From Syntrophomonadaceae bacterium (GTDB lineage: Bacteria; Bacillota; Dethiobacteria; DTU022), in contig SLBE01000258.1 of the NCBI GenBank assembly GCA_007126465.1, forward strand, positions 1 to 6,814: 6,814 nucleotides of DNA. Direction: 5' to 3'. Each line of letters opens with the position of its first letter. Positions within the stretch are counted from its first letter, which is position 1. Made by a program: the position numbers and the translations under genes. Under the pieces are notes generated by a model. The model ran no database searches and was not told the origin of the DNA. It saw nothing but the letters and a program-made list of their open reading frames with translations. Positions 1 through 4,938 of this stretch are shown piece after piece.

Positions 1-114
1 AAGGGCGGATCCACCAGGATATAATCGGTATGTTTCACTGGATAGTGTCCTTTTATCTATTTTCCCGGTGCTTAAATCAACATCCAAAATTCTTGCCTCT
101 GGAAATTCACTCAT
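1..114 (-). CDS. Aldehyde:ferredoxin oxidoreductase, N-terminal part (runs off the window)
   Basis: Only the first 38 codons are present, reading leftward from an ATG at 112-114. The peptide contains ARILDVDLSTGKIDKRTL and then YRLYPGGSAL. This matches the usual start of tungsten- or molybdenum-pterin aldehyde:ferredoxin oxidoreductases, which open with a (I/L)-x-V-DLSTGKI strand and a GGxxL loop. The family oxidises aldehydes to carboxylic acids with ferredoxin, or runs in reverse, in the cytoplasm of anaerobes; full proteins are about 600 residues. An AGGAGG site (124-129 on the plus map) lies 9 nt before the ATG and supports the start. The gene follows the alcohol dehydrogenase gene by 58 bp on the same strand with no terminator between, so the two are probably co-transcribed. 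The cofactor and Fe4S4-binding residues lie outside the window, so the subfamily and metal cannot be told. The usual GGRGL is GGSAL here. Confidence 0.8.
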   Translation of the reverse strand, partial: MSEFPEARILDVDLSTGKIDKRTLSSETYRLYPGGSAL

Positions 115-123
115 TATATTATG

Positions 124-129
124 CCTCCT
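124..129 (-). promoter_or_regulatory. Ribosome binding site of the AOR gene
   Basis: AGGAGG on the minus strand, 9 nt before the ATG at 114. It is a full-consensus site and fixes the start codon of the partial AOR gene. The 58-bp gap between this gene and the alcohol dehydrogenase stop holds nothing else recognisable. Confidence 0.8.
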
Positions 130-172
130 TTTGCAGCTTTACTAATCAAGAATCGAACCGTGAGGGTTATTG

Positions 173-1288
173 TTACTGCAGGTAAAAATTGTTCCTGATA
201 ATTTGTTCTACAATATCAGCTGTAACGGGTCGCGGGTTAGTTTCGGCATTAACATTGTTTACAGCAGATTGAACAATCCTTGGCAAGTCTTTCTCATCAA
301 TAATGAAGTCTTCTTTTGTTACGACAACAGGCTGGTCTTCATTGTAATGAGCATAAAAAAGATCAATAACTTCATCAACTAAAGGCATGATTTTATTCAG
401 CCTGGCATTTGGCAAAGCTTCTTTGTTGTATTCAACTGTATCCCGGATAAGCAGTCCGCATAAAAATCCATGTTGATAATGCGGGTAAAAACCGGATATA
501 ACATTTGCTATGCTGTGTAGAATACCGAGACCGGCCCTTGACATAGCCTTTCCCGTCAGCAGGTCGGCTTCAAACATTTTGCTTCTTAAATCTACATCTT
601 TACCATTTTGTATTACGCCTTCCAGGTTCTCGGCCACCAGTCTGCATCCCTGCAGAGCTTCCCTGGCAGCAACCGGGGGGCAGGGATTAGTGAAGTAAGC
701 TTCAAGCCCGTGGGAAAAACAGTCCATGCCCGTGAACAGGGAAAGGTCTGCGGGAAGGCTGGTCAGCGTTTCCGGATCAAGAATAGCAATATCTGGTGAC
801 CGGGTGATCATGCTTTGCTTTACCTGGTGTTCATCTGTCAGAACCGACCACTCGTTTAAGTAGCTGGCAGTACCGGCAGTTGTCGGGATAGCAGCATAAA
901 AGTCAGCTTCAGCCTCGGAAGCGATATACTTGGCTGTATCGACATAAGAACCGGCCCCCAGGGCAATCACTATACCGGCATTATTTTCCCTGGCCAGCCT
1001 GATACCTTCACCAGCCTCGGCAGAATGCGGGTTGGAACTTATCCCCGTGAAAAAGACGATATTCTTAAATCCCTTTTCTTCTAAATCGTTAACCACCTGG
1101 TCAAGCAGGGGCTTTAGCCAGCTGCCCGAGCTGTGCACCAGGAGTACAGTCTGCGGTTCTATGTGTTTGCGGAGAATTTTACCTGTTTCCCGGGAAGCTC
1201 CCGGATTAAAATAAATCTCAGTTTTTCCTACGGTCATTATTTTCAATTTTGAAAACCACCTTGTAGTACAGTTTGTAAGCCGGAACAT
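173..1288 (-). CDS. Iron-containing (group III) alcohol dehydrogenase
   Basis: A 371-residue protein of the iron-type alcohol dehydrogenase family (FucO/GldA/butanol dehydrogenase fold), which reduces aldehydes or oxidises alcohols with NAD(P)H in the cytoplasm. The nucleotide-binding motif is GAGSYVDTAK (111-120), followed by IPTTAGTASYLNEW (134-147). By alignment with FucO the metal ligands are D189 and H193 (GMDCFSH), H258 (GLGILH) and H273 (QHG), all present. The C-terminal NPRPVT (351-356) is also typical. One deviation: the histidine normally four residues after the third ligand (HxxxH) is N262. The start at 1288 has a GGAG 11 nt upstream. A second ATG at residue 18 (1237) gives a more usual family N-terminus (TEIYFNPGA soon after the start) but has no good ribosome site, so the true start is uncertain. 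The AOR gene follows on the same strand, pointing to alcohol-aldehyde-acid interconversion. Substrate cannot be inferred. Confidence 0.9.
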   Translation of the reverse strand: MFRLTNCTTRWFSKLKIMTVGKTEIYFNPGASRETGKILRKHIEPQTVLLVHSSGSWLKPLLDQVVNDLEEKGFKNIVFFTGISSNPHSAEAGEGIRLARENNAGIVIALGAGSYVDTAKYIASEAEADFYAAIPTTAGTASYLNEWSVLTDEHQVKQSMITRSPDIAILDPETLTSLPADLSLFTGMDCFSHGLEAYFTNPCPPVAAREALQGCRLVAENLEGVIQNGKDVDLRSKMFEADLLTGKAMSRAGLGILHSIANVISGFYPHYQHGFLCGLLIRDTVEYNKEALPNARLNKIMPLVDEVIDLFYAHYNEDQPVVVTKEDFIIDEKDLPRIVQSAVNNVNAETNPRPVTADIVEQIIRNNFYLQ

Positions 1289-1325
1289 TTATGCGCTGTC
1301 TCCGTATAAGCTCAACCTAATTAAT

Positions 1326-1352
1326 ATTATAATATATAACGAAAAAATTAAA
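1326..1352 (-). promoter_or_regulatory. Candidate promoter for the alcohol dehydrogenase-AOR unit
   Basis: On the minus strand a perfect TATAAT (1326-1331) lies 37 nt before the start at 1288, in a very A+T-rich patch. The best -35 partner is weak: TTTAAT at 1347-1352 with a 15-bp spacer. TATATT at 1331-1336 is an alternative -10. The location is right for the only gene pair reading leftward from here, but the element is not strong. Confidence 0.35.
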
Positions 1353-1361
1353 GCAGTAGGG

Positions 1362-1390
1362 GCAAAGCAGGGGGACGGGGTACCTGCTAC
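1362..1390 (-). repeat. REP-like palindrome, copy 1 (left flank of the RAYT gene)
   Basis: A 29-bp sequence that is the inverted copy of 2287-2315, with 2 mismatches. Read on the minus strand it begins GTAG, then GTACCCCGTCCCCCTGCT further along. The arms AGCAGG (1366-1371) and CCTGCT (1383-1388) pair perfectly around an 11-nt loop holding the G/C-rich core. GTAG at the foot of a hairpin is the mark recognised by REP-associated tyrosine transposases. It lies 111 bp before the RAYT start, between that gene and the alcohol dehydrogenase promoter. Confidence 0.75.
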
Positions 1391-1488
1391 GCTGTTTGTG
1401 ATGTCAATAATCTGCGCAAAAATAAAGCTAATGCATCAGGTATAAAAATACTTGCTACATTCAAATAAATATAGTTAAATATTTAGCA

Positions 1489-1494
1489 GGGGGG
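1489..1494 (+). promoter_or_regulatory. G-rich ribosome binding site deciding the GTG start of the RAYT gene
   Basis: Six Gs followed by TG, 7 nt before GTG at 1502. No ATG fits the family N-terminus, so the site supports the GTG start. No convincing promoter was found in 1391-1488, which suggests low expression, as is usual for transposases. Confidence 0.55.
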
Positions 1495-1501
1495 TGCTGG
1501 G

Positions 1502-2263
1502 GTGCCGAGAACTGCCAGAAGAAAAAGTGAAAGCGGAATCTATCACATAATACTTAGAGGTATCAATAAAAAAACGATTTTTCACGATGATGAAGACAGG
1601 AAAAAATTCTTATACACCCTGAACAAATTTAAGGAAAAATGTGATTATAATATTTATGCTTATTGCATTATGAGTAACCACATGCACCTTTTATTGAAAG
1701 TAAACAAAGAGCCACTTGGAAATATTATGCGCCGCCTGGCAGCAAGCTATGTCTACTGGTATAACAATAAATATGAGCGGATTGGCAATTTGTTCCAGGA
1801 TCGTTTTAAGAGTGAGCCAGTGGAAACTGATTCATATTTGCTCACAGTTGTTCGCTATATTCACCAAAATCCTATGAAAGCAGGTATTTCAAAAGATGTG
1901 AAAGGCTATTATTGGAGTAGCTATCATGATTACTTTACAGAAGGTGGTATAACAGATACAGATTTTATTCTCAATATTTTCAAGCAAGGTAAAGTTAGTG
2001 CAATTAATCAATTTATTAGCTTCAATCGTACCCAGAATAAAGATAGTTGTCTTGAGGTTGACGAAGCAGAGGCGAAAATAAAAGATCAAGCCCTTGTTGG
2101 CTTAATCAATGAAAAATTTGGAATAGAAGCGGCTATGCTGAAAAATGAACCCCGGGATAAAATGAAGGCAGTTTTACGTGAAATTATAGAGATCGAAGGG
2201 GTTTCAACGAGACAGTTAGCAAGAGTTACTGGAATATCAACAGGAGTTATTTGGAGGCTTTAG
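1502..2263 (+). CDS. REP-associated tyrosine transposase (RAYT), IS200-like Y1 family
   Basis: A 253-residue protein of the Y1/HUH transposase superfamily, RAYT branch. These enzymes nick single-stranded DNA at palindromic repeats through a tyrosine. The N-terminus MPRTARRKSESGIYHIILRG is typical. The HUH metal motif is H60-M61-H62 in SNHMHLLLK (58-66). GNLFQDRFKS (95-104) and VRYIHQNPMKAG (117-128) follow, with Y119 as the expected nucleophile, then WSSYHDY (138-144). The C-terminal 55 or so residues look like an added helix-turn-helix (VSTRQLARVTGISTGVIWRL, 234-253), found in many Firmicutes members. All catalytic residues are present, so the gene looks intact. It starts with GTG after a G-rich site (1489-1494, 7-nt spacing). 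It is flanked by inverted repeat copies at 1362-1390 and 2287-2315 and is visibly more A+T-rich than the dehydrogenase gene, consistent with horizontal origin. Classical IS200 TnpA is shorter and lacks this C-terminal extension. Confidence 0.92.
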   Translation: MPRTARRKSESGIYHIILRGINKKTIFHDDEDRKKFLYTLNKFKEKCDYNIYAYCIMSNHMHLLLKVNKEPLGNIMRRLAASYVYWYNNKYERIGNLFQDRFKSEPVETDSYLLTVVRYIHQNPMKAGISKDVKGYYWSSYHDYFTEGGITDTDFILNIFKQGKVSAINQFISFNRTQNKDSCLEVDEAEAKIKDQALVGLINEKFGIEAAMLKNEPRDKMKAVLREIIEIEGVSTRQLARVTGISTGVIWRL

Positions 2264-2286
2264 GGTTAAGTCTTTCAGTGCACCGG

Positions 2287-2315
2287 GTAGCAGGTACCCC
2301 GTCCCCTTGCTATGC
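2287..2315 (+). repeat. REP-like palindrome, copy 2 (right flank of the RAYT gene)
   Basis: Begins GTAGCAGGTACCCCGTCCCC and is the inverted partner of 1362-1390 (27 of 29 positions agree). The hairpin pairs AGCAG with TTGCT including one G-U wobble, around the CCCCGTCCCC core. It starts 23 bp after the RAYT stop codon. The two GTAG ends face the gene and the tails face outward, so the whole unit spans about 954 bp. Confidence 0.75.
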
Positions 2316-2356
2316 ATCTGCCGGGCACCTTTTGCAGTGTTATTGCAATCGCAGCA

Positions 2357-2381
2357 TTATGTTTAAATATCAAGAACATAA
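2357..2381. promoter_or_regulatory. Inverted repeat upstream of the lipoprotein promoter, possible operator
   Basis: Perfect 7-bp arms TTATGTT (2357-2363) and AACATAA (2375-2381) with an 11-bp spacer, ending 19 bp before the -35 box at 2401. It could be a regulator site, but short arms in A+T-rich DNA can arise by chance. Confidence 0.25.
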
Positions 2382-2400
2382 CGAAAAATAGCCTAAAGTG

Positions 2401-2429
2401 TTTACATGCTTGTCTATATATGCTATCCT
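2401..2429 (+). promoter_or_regulatory. Promoter of the FMN-binding lipoprotein gene
   Basis: TTTACA (2401-2406), a 17-bp spacer, then the extended -10 TGCTATCCT (2421-2429). It predicts a transcript start near 2436 and a leader of about 200 nt. An alternative is TATAAT at 2435-2440 with TTGTCT at 2410-2415 and a 19-bp spacer; either way the leader is about 190-200 nt. Confidence 0.6.
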
Positions 2430-2469
2430 ATACATATAATTAACATTTAAGGTGGTTGTATCTAATAGA

Positions 2470-2502
2470 GTTAATTGTTTAACCTCAGCAGCTATTCTGC
2501 TG
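2470..2502 (+). other. Two small stem-loops in the lipoprotein leader
   Basis: GTTAA-N4-TTAAC (2470-2483) is followed directly by a hairpin with 6-bp arms CAGCAG (2486-2491) and CTGCTG (2497-2502) and a 5-nt loop. No T-run follows, so this is not an intrinsic terminator. It sits within the predicted long leader and may be part of a folded regulatory RNA. No known riboswitch consensus was recognised. Confidence 0.4.
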
Positions 2503-2550
2503 CAAATCCATAATTAAAAACCGATGATTACTACCTATAAGGTGGACAGG

Positions 2551-2594
2551 ACAGCATTGAGTATAAATTTCTTTATGACTGTGTTTAATGCTGT
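2551..2594 (+). other. Extended leader hairpin upstream of the lipoprotein ribosome site
   Basis: ACAGCATT (2551-2558) and AATGCTGT (2587-2594) are perfectly complementary. Allowing G-U pairs, the stem extends inward to 15 pairs (2551-2565 with 2580-2594) around a 14-nt loop. It ends 32 nt before the AGGAGG at 2627, so it would sit just upstream of the ribosome site in the mRNA. A role in mRNA stability or translation control is possible but not shown. Confidence 0.5.
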
Positions 2595-2626
2595 GCTTAT
2601 AGATAAAGAATAAAAAAAATACTAAG

Positions 2627-2632
2627 AGGAGG
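2627..2632 (+). promoter_or_regulatory. Ribosome binding site of the lipoprotein gene
   Basis: AGGAGG, 7 nt before the ATG at 2640. A consensus site at ideal spacing, suggesting high expression once transcribed. Confidence 0.8.
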
Positions 2633-2639
2633 ATGAATC

Positions 2640-3410
2640 ATGAAGTACTTGATAATTGTAATTGCGTTAATGCTGGTGGTTGTACCCTTTACTGTGGGCT
2701 GTGAGACAGAGGAGCCAATTGAAGAACCGATTGATGAACCAGTAGATGAGCCTGAAGCGGAAACTTACAGTGCTGTGTCTACTGCTGATCAGCGTGGATA
2801 CGTGGAAATTGAAATTGATGTTGTCAATGGAGAAGTAGTTGATGCAAGAATTGATGAGTATGACGGTTTTGGTTTCATGAAAGATTATGAAACTTATGCT
2901 AATGGTGGGGAACTCTGGCCGTATCTTGAAGAGTCACACGAAGCCCTGGCAGAGTGGATCGTCGAAGGTGATACATGGGATGTTGATACTTTCACCGAGG
3001 CGACCGGCACTTCTGATAAAGCAAGAAGTGCAGCCAGGCATGCTATGATCAAAGCTGGACTGGAAGACCCCGTGGATACAGAGTATTTTGATGGTACTTT
3101 CATGGGTGTATCATCCAAAGGCGAAAGAGAACAGTTTGGTGTAGCCTGGGTAACAATTGAGAACGACGAGATAGTTGATGTTGTCCTTGAGGAAGCAGCT
3201 CTGGACGAAGATGATGAGTATGCTTTTAAAGATGAAGATTACGCAGCAGATACTGGCTATACAGAGTTCCACGAAGCCCAGGAAGAAATGCCCCAGTGGT
3301 TCATAGAAGCTCAGGGTCCGGATGTTGACGTTTATACCGAAGCAACTGCCAGCTCTGAGTTATGGATGGAAGCTGTTGAAAACGCACTTGATGCGGCTAA
3401 GGTAAACTAA
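2640..3410 (+). CDS. Acidic lipoprotein with two FMN-binding (ApbE-flavinylated) repeats
   Basis: A 256-residue exported lipoprotein. Residues 1-20 form a signal peptide and FTVGC places the lipidated cysteine at C21. An acidic, proline-rich spacer follows (EEPIEEPIDEPVDEPEAE, 24-41). Two repeats of the FMN-binding domain type (as in RnfG/NqrC C-terminal parts) cover about 43-140 and 150-254. Each has a 'V-x-I/V-x-N-x-E-I/V-V-D' strand and ends in a D-x-x-T-x-A-T motif: D116-T122 and D230-T236. ApbE attaches FMN through phosphate to the final threonine of Dxx(S/T)GAT; here the Gly is Glu in both repeats. Known two-FMN lipoproteins such as Listeria PplA act in extracellular electron transfer, so a surface electron carrier is a reasonable inference. 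AGGAGG lies 7 nt before the ATG. The gene is monocistronic, with its own promoter and a strong terminator. No apbE or membrane partner is visible. The protein is strikingly acidic with few lysines or arginines. Confidence 0.75.
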   Translation: MKYLIIVIALMLVVVPFTVGCETEEPIEEPIDEPVDEPEAETYSAVSTADQRGYVEIEIDVVNGEVVDARIDEYDGFGFMKDYETYANGGELWPYLEESHEALAEWIVEGDTWDVDTFTEATGTSDKARSAARHAMIKAGLEDPVDTEYFDGTFMGVSSKGEREQFGVAWVTIENDEIVDVVLEEAALDEDDEYAFKDEDYAADTGYTEFHEAQEEMPQWFIEAQGPDVDVYTEATASSELWMEAVENALDAAKVN

Positions 3411-3437
3411 GTCAATCATTTTGAAAGAGTTTCTATC

Positions 3438-3474
3438 GACGCATGCACTTTTAAAGTGCATGCGTCTTTTTTTT
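3438..3474 (+). terminator. Strong Rho-independent terminator of the lipoprotein gene
   Basis: GACGCATGCACTT (3438-3450) pairs with AAGTGCATGCGTC (3454-3466) in a 13-bp perfect stem with a 3-nt loop, followed by eight Ts (3467-3474). It starts 27 bp after the lipoprotein stop codon. It also appears to be the landing site of the group IIC intron fragment that begins 2 nt after the T-run. Confidence 0.95.
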
Positions 3475-3475
3475 G

Positions 3476-3630
3476 GTGTGCAAGGCATGGGCGTAAACTT
3501 GGTGGAGTAAGTCTGCTGTGGGTTCGGCAGTGGGAACTACTAGCTGAAAGTAAGGTTGTTTCACCGCGGATGTAATCTGAAGGAAGCCAAAGGCAAAATT
3601 CTGGCTTGGCGAATGCGTATCACATACAAG
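3476..3630 (+). ncRNA. Group IIC intron remnant, 5' part of domain I
   Basis: Starts with GTGTG (3476-3480), the group II intron 5' consensus, followed by GGCATGGG (3484-3491), GTGGGAACTAC, GCTGAAAG, then AATCTGAAGGAAGC (3574-3587), GGCAAA and CACATACAAG (3621-3630). In this order the blocks match domain I of bacterial group IIC introns such as the Oceanobacillus iheyensis intron, as remembered. Class C introns insert just downstream of terminator hairpins, and this one begins directly behind the T-run ending at 3474. The likeness fades after about 3630. There is no reverse transcriptase/maturase gene and no domain V, so it is a truncated, inactive 5' fragment. The right edge is approximate, between 3630 and 3660. 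The identification rests on recalled family sequence and needs a covariance-model search. Confidence 0.7.
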
Positions 3631-3660
3631 TTCAAGTCTGAACAGGGGCGGACCTGCAGT

Positions 3661-3686
3661 GAAGCAACTCCCCCGTCCCCTTGCTA
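3661..3686 (+). repeat. REP-like palindrome, copy 3 (solo)
   Basis: Agrees with copy 2 (2287-2312) at 22 of 26 positions, including an unbroken CCCCGTCCCCTTGCTA (3671-3686). The hairpin arms AGCAA (3663-3667) and TTGCT (3681-3685) pair perfectly; copy 2 has a G-U at the position where this copy has A-U. The foot tetranucleotide is GAAG instead of GTAG. It lies between the intron remnant and the DUF427 promoter. Confidence 0.7.
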
Positions 3687-3700
3687 CACGTCCTCCTGAT

Positions 3701-3718
3701 GCAAATATTTGCTATAAT
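3701..3718 (+). promoter_or_regulatory. DUF427 promoter (extended -10) overlapped by a perfect palindrome
   Basis: TGCTATAAT (3710-3718) is a consensus extended -10; the -35 region is poor, as is common with extended -10 promoters. GCAAATATTTGC (3701-3712) is a perfect 12-bp palindrome covering the spacer and the TG of the -10, a good position for a repressor. Predicted start near 3725, giving a leader of about 25 nt. Confidence 0.55.
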
Positions 3719-3735
3719 AAAGTAAAAAGCAAAGT

Positions 3736-3742
3736 GGAGGTG
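3736..3742 (+). promoter_or_regulatory. Ribosome binding site of the DUF427 gene
   Basis: GGAGGTG, 7 nt before the ATG at 3750; it fixes this start codon. Confidence 0.75.
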
Positions 3743-3749
3743 TAAAATC

Positions 3750-4226
3750 ATGAATAAAAAAGGCAAAGAGTCTGTCTGGGATTATCCCCGCCCCCCAAGG
3801 GTAGAACCCTATCCCAGCCTGGTTGAAATACGCCACCGCGGCTATAACCTGGCAAGGAGCAGCGGCAGCTGCCGTGTTCTTGAGACCAGTCATCCCCCGG
3901 TTTTCTACATTCCACCTAAAGACATCATGATGGAGTTGCTGCAGAAAACAAAACGAACCAGTATGTGCGAATTTAAAGGTATGGCTGTATACTTTGACCT
4001 GGTTACGGATAAAGAGAAGATCGAAAGCGTGGCCTGGTGCTATGAAAGCCCCCGAAAAGGATTCGAATCGATTAAGGACTTCCTGGCTTTCTATCCCTCT
4101 AAAGTAGAAGCATGCTTTGTGGACGGTGAAAGGGTAATGGCCCAGGAGGGTGACTTTTACGGAGGCTGGATTACATCAAACCTGGAAGGTCCTTTTAAAG
4201 GTGGTCCCGGAACCTGGGGCTGGTAG
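3750..4226 (+). CDS. DUF427 domain protein
   Basis: A 158-residue soluble protein that is one DUF427 domain from end to end. Recognisable blocks are ESVWDYPRPPRVEP (7-20), RVLETSHPPVFYIPPKDI (42-59), CEFKGMAVYFDLV (73-85), AWCYESP (95-101), FLAFYPSKVEACFVDGERV (111-129) and FYGGWITSNLEGPFKGGPGTWGW (136-158). These are the strongly conserved positions of the family, so the gene looks intact and full length. DUF427 proteins are small beta-rich proteins widespread in bacteria; the molecular function is not established and none is assigned here. The gene is transcribed alone from an extended -10 promoter with an embedded palindrome, and is convergent with the kinase gene that ends 41 bp beyond its stop codon. 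No signal peptide or membrane segment is present. Confidence 0.88.
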   Translation: MNKKGKESVWDYPRPPRVEPYPSLVEIRHRGYNLARSSGSCRVLETSHPPVFYIPPKDIMMELLQKTKRTSMCEFKGMAVYFDLVTDKEKIESVAWCYESPRKGFESIKDFLAFYPSKVEACFVDGERVMAQEGDFYGGWITSNLEGPFKGGPGTWGW

Positions 4227-4267
4227 CTGACCGGGGTTTTTCAGTTATAACCGGTATTAAAGTTATA

Positions 4268-4792
4268 TCACCTTAATAGAAAGCCATTATAGCTTCTCAC
4301 AATCTCCTGCGTTACATCTTCAATTGAAAGGCCGGAGCATTCAATAACCAGGTCGGCATATTTTTCATATAAGACAGTTCTTTCTTCATAGAGCTCAGGC
4401 AGTCCCTTGCCTGCACCGAAGACAATGCCCCTGCTCGCTATGTTGCTGATTCTCCGCTCAATTTCACCATAGTCGAGCTTCAGGTAAACGAGCAGGCCTG
4501 ACTTTTTCAGGTGTTCAACCGCTTTTTCACTGTAAATAACACTGCCCCCCGGGGCAATTACCGCATTATCCACGTCCAAATCAAGGAGCACACTTTCTTC
4601 AATTACCAGGAATTCATCGAAACCGACCCGGTTGATTATTTCCTGTAAAAGGGCACTTTTCCTTTCCTGGATCAGCAGATCAACATCGACAAAAGTTTTG
4701 CCCAGTTCCTTGGCGATCAAAACGCCGGTAGTACTTTTACCGGCTCCCGGCATGCCGATTAAAACCAGGTTACTGCGCTGCATGTAATTCAC
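4268..4792 (-). CDS. Shikimate-kinase-fold P-loop kinase, probably with another substrate
   Basis: A 174-residue kinase of the shikimate kinase (AroK) superfamily. Walker A is GMPGAGKST (13-21), the DxD pair is D36-V-D38, the GGG region is PGGS (81-84), and EERTVLYEKYAD (136-147) carries the R equivalent to R136 of the Mycobacterium enzyme. However, the GExxFRxxE motif that supplies the shikimate-binding arginine (R58 there) reads GFDEFLVIE (57-65), with leucine at that place. The third Gly of GGG is Ser (S84). ATP binding should be intact, but shikimate is unlikely to be the substrate. No aro genes are nearby. The reading starts at GTG 4792; an in-frame ATG three codons later (4783) is also possible, with only weak G-rich ribosome sites for either. 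It is transcribed from a very good minus-strand promoter at 4831-4859 and converges with the DUF427 gene. Automatic annotation will probably call it aroK. Confidence 0.75.
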   Translation of the reverse strand: MNYMQRSNLVLIGMPGAGKSTTGVLIAKELGKTFVDVDLLIQERKSALLQEIINRVGFDEFLVIEESVLLDLDVDNAVIAPGGSVIYSEKAVEHLKKSGLLVYLKLDYGEIERRISNIASRGIVFGAGKGLPELYEERTVLYEKYADLVIECSGLSIEDVTQEIVRSYNGFLLR

Positions 4793-4830
4793 CGCCCCAA
4801 TGCCTTAGAATTTAAGAATATATGCTAATA

Positions 4831-4859
4831 AATATAACAGGGGAATGATAAATTGGCAA
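4831..4859 (-). promoter_or_regulatory. Promoter of the shikimate-kinase-like gene
   Basis: On the minus strand TTGCCA (4854-4859), a 17-bp spacer and TATATT (4831-4836), with TG one base before the -10 (extended -10). Five of six positions match consensus in both boxes. Predicted transcript start near 4824, about 32 nt before the GTG. Confidence 0.75.
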
Positions 4860-4923
4860 TTTTATGAGACGGGGGACATCCTTGTTAGGCTCCTTCACCT
4901 TTATGAAATTATTGTACTTTCTA

Positions 4924-4932
4924 TGCTATAAT
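4924..4932 (+). promoter_or_regulatory. Extended -10 promoter of the toxin-like/DUF2283 pair (leaderless)
   Basis: TGCTATAAT, a perfect extended -10, with no good -35 at 16-18 bp. It ends 6 nt before the ATG at 4939, so the expected start of transcription coincides with the start codon. No ribosome binding site exists between the two. Three other promoters in the window share the TGCTAT core (2421, 3710 and 5489). Confidence 0.6.
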
Positions 4933-4938
4933 ATAGGC

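Noticed and set aside
510..1214. Plus-strand open frames inside the alcohol dehydrogenase gene
   Set aside because: Short frames with no family likeness or ribosome site, opposite a clearly conserved enzyme; coding shadow.
1391..1501. Promoter for the RAYT gene
   Set aside because: TTGCTA (1452-1457) and TATAGT (1470-1475) are only 12 bp apart; no pair with workable spacing was found.
2430..2639. Known riboswitch (FMN, cobalamin, SAM, cyclic di-GMP) in the lipoprotein leader
   Set aside because: No conserved block of any of these classes was seen; only generic stem-loops are reported.
4206..4241. Terminator between the convergent DUF427 and kinase genes
   Set aside because: CCCGG (4206-4210) and CCGGG (4231-4235) can pair before five Ts, but the stem is only 5 bp with a 20-nt loop and begins inside the coding region; too weak to list.
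4869..4886. GGGGGAC at 4871-4877 as a fifth repeat copy
   Set aside because: Only seven bases match the core on the opposite strand, the following ATCC differs from GGGG, and no paired arms were found.
4864..4938. Upstream ATG at 4864 extending the toxin-like frame by 25 codons
   Set aside because: The -10 box of the gene lies inside this stretch, there is no ribosome site at 4864, and the N-terminus starting at 4939 fits the expected protein better.
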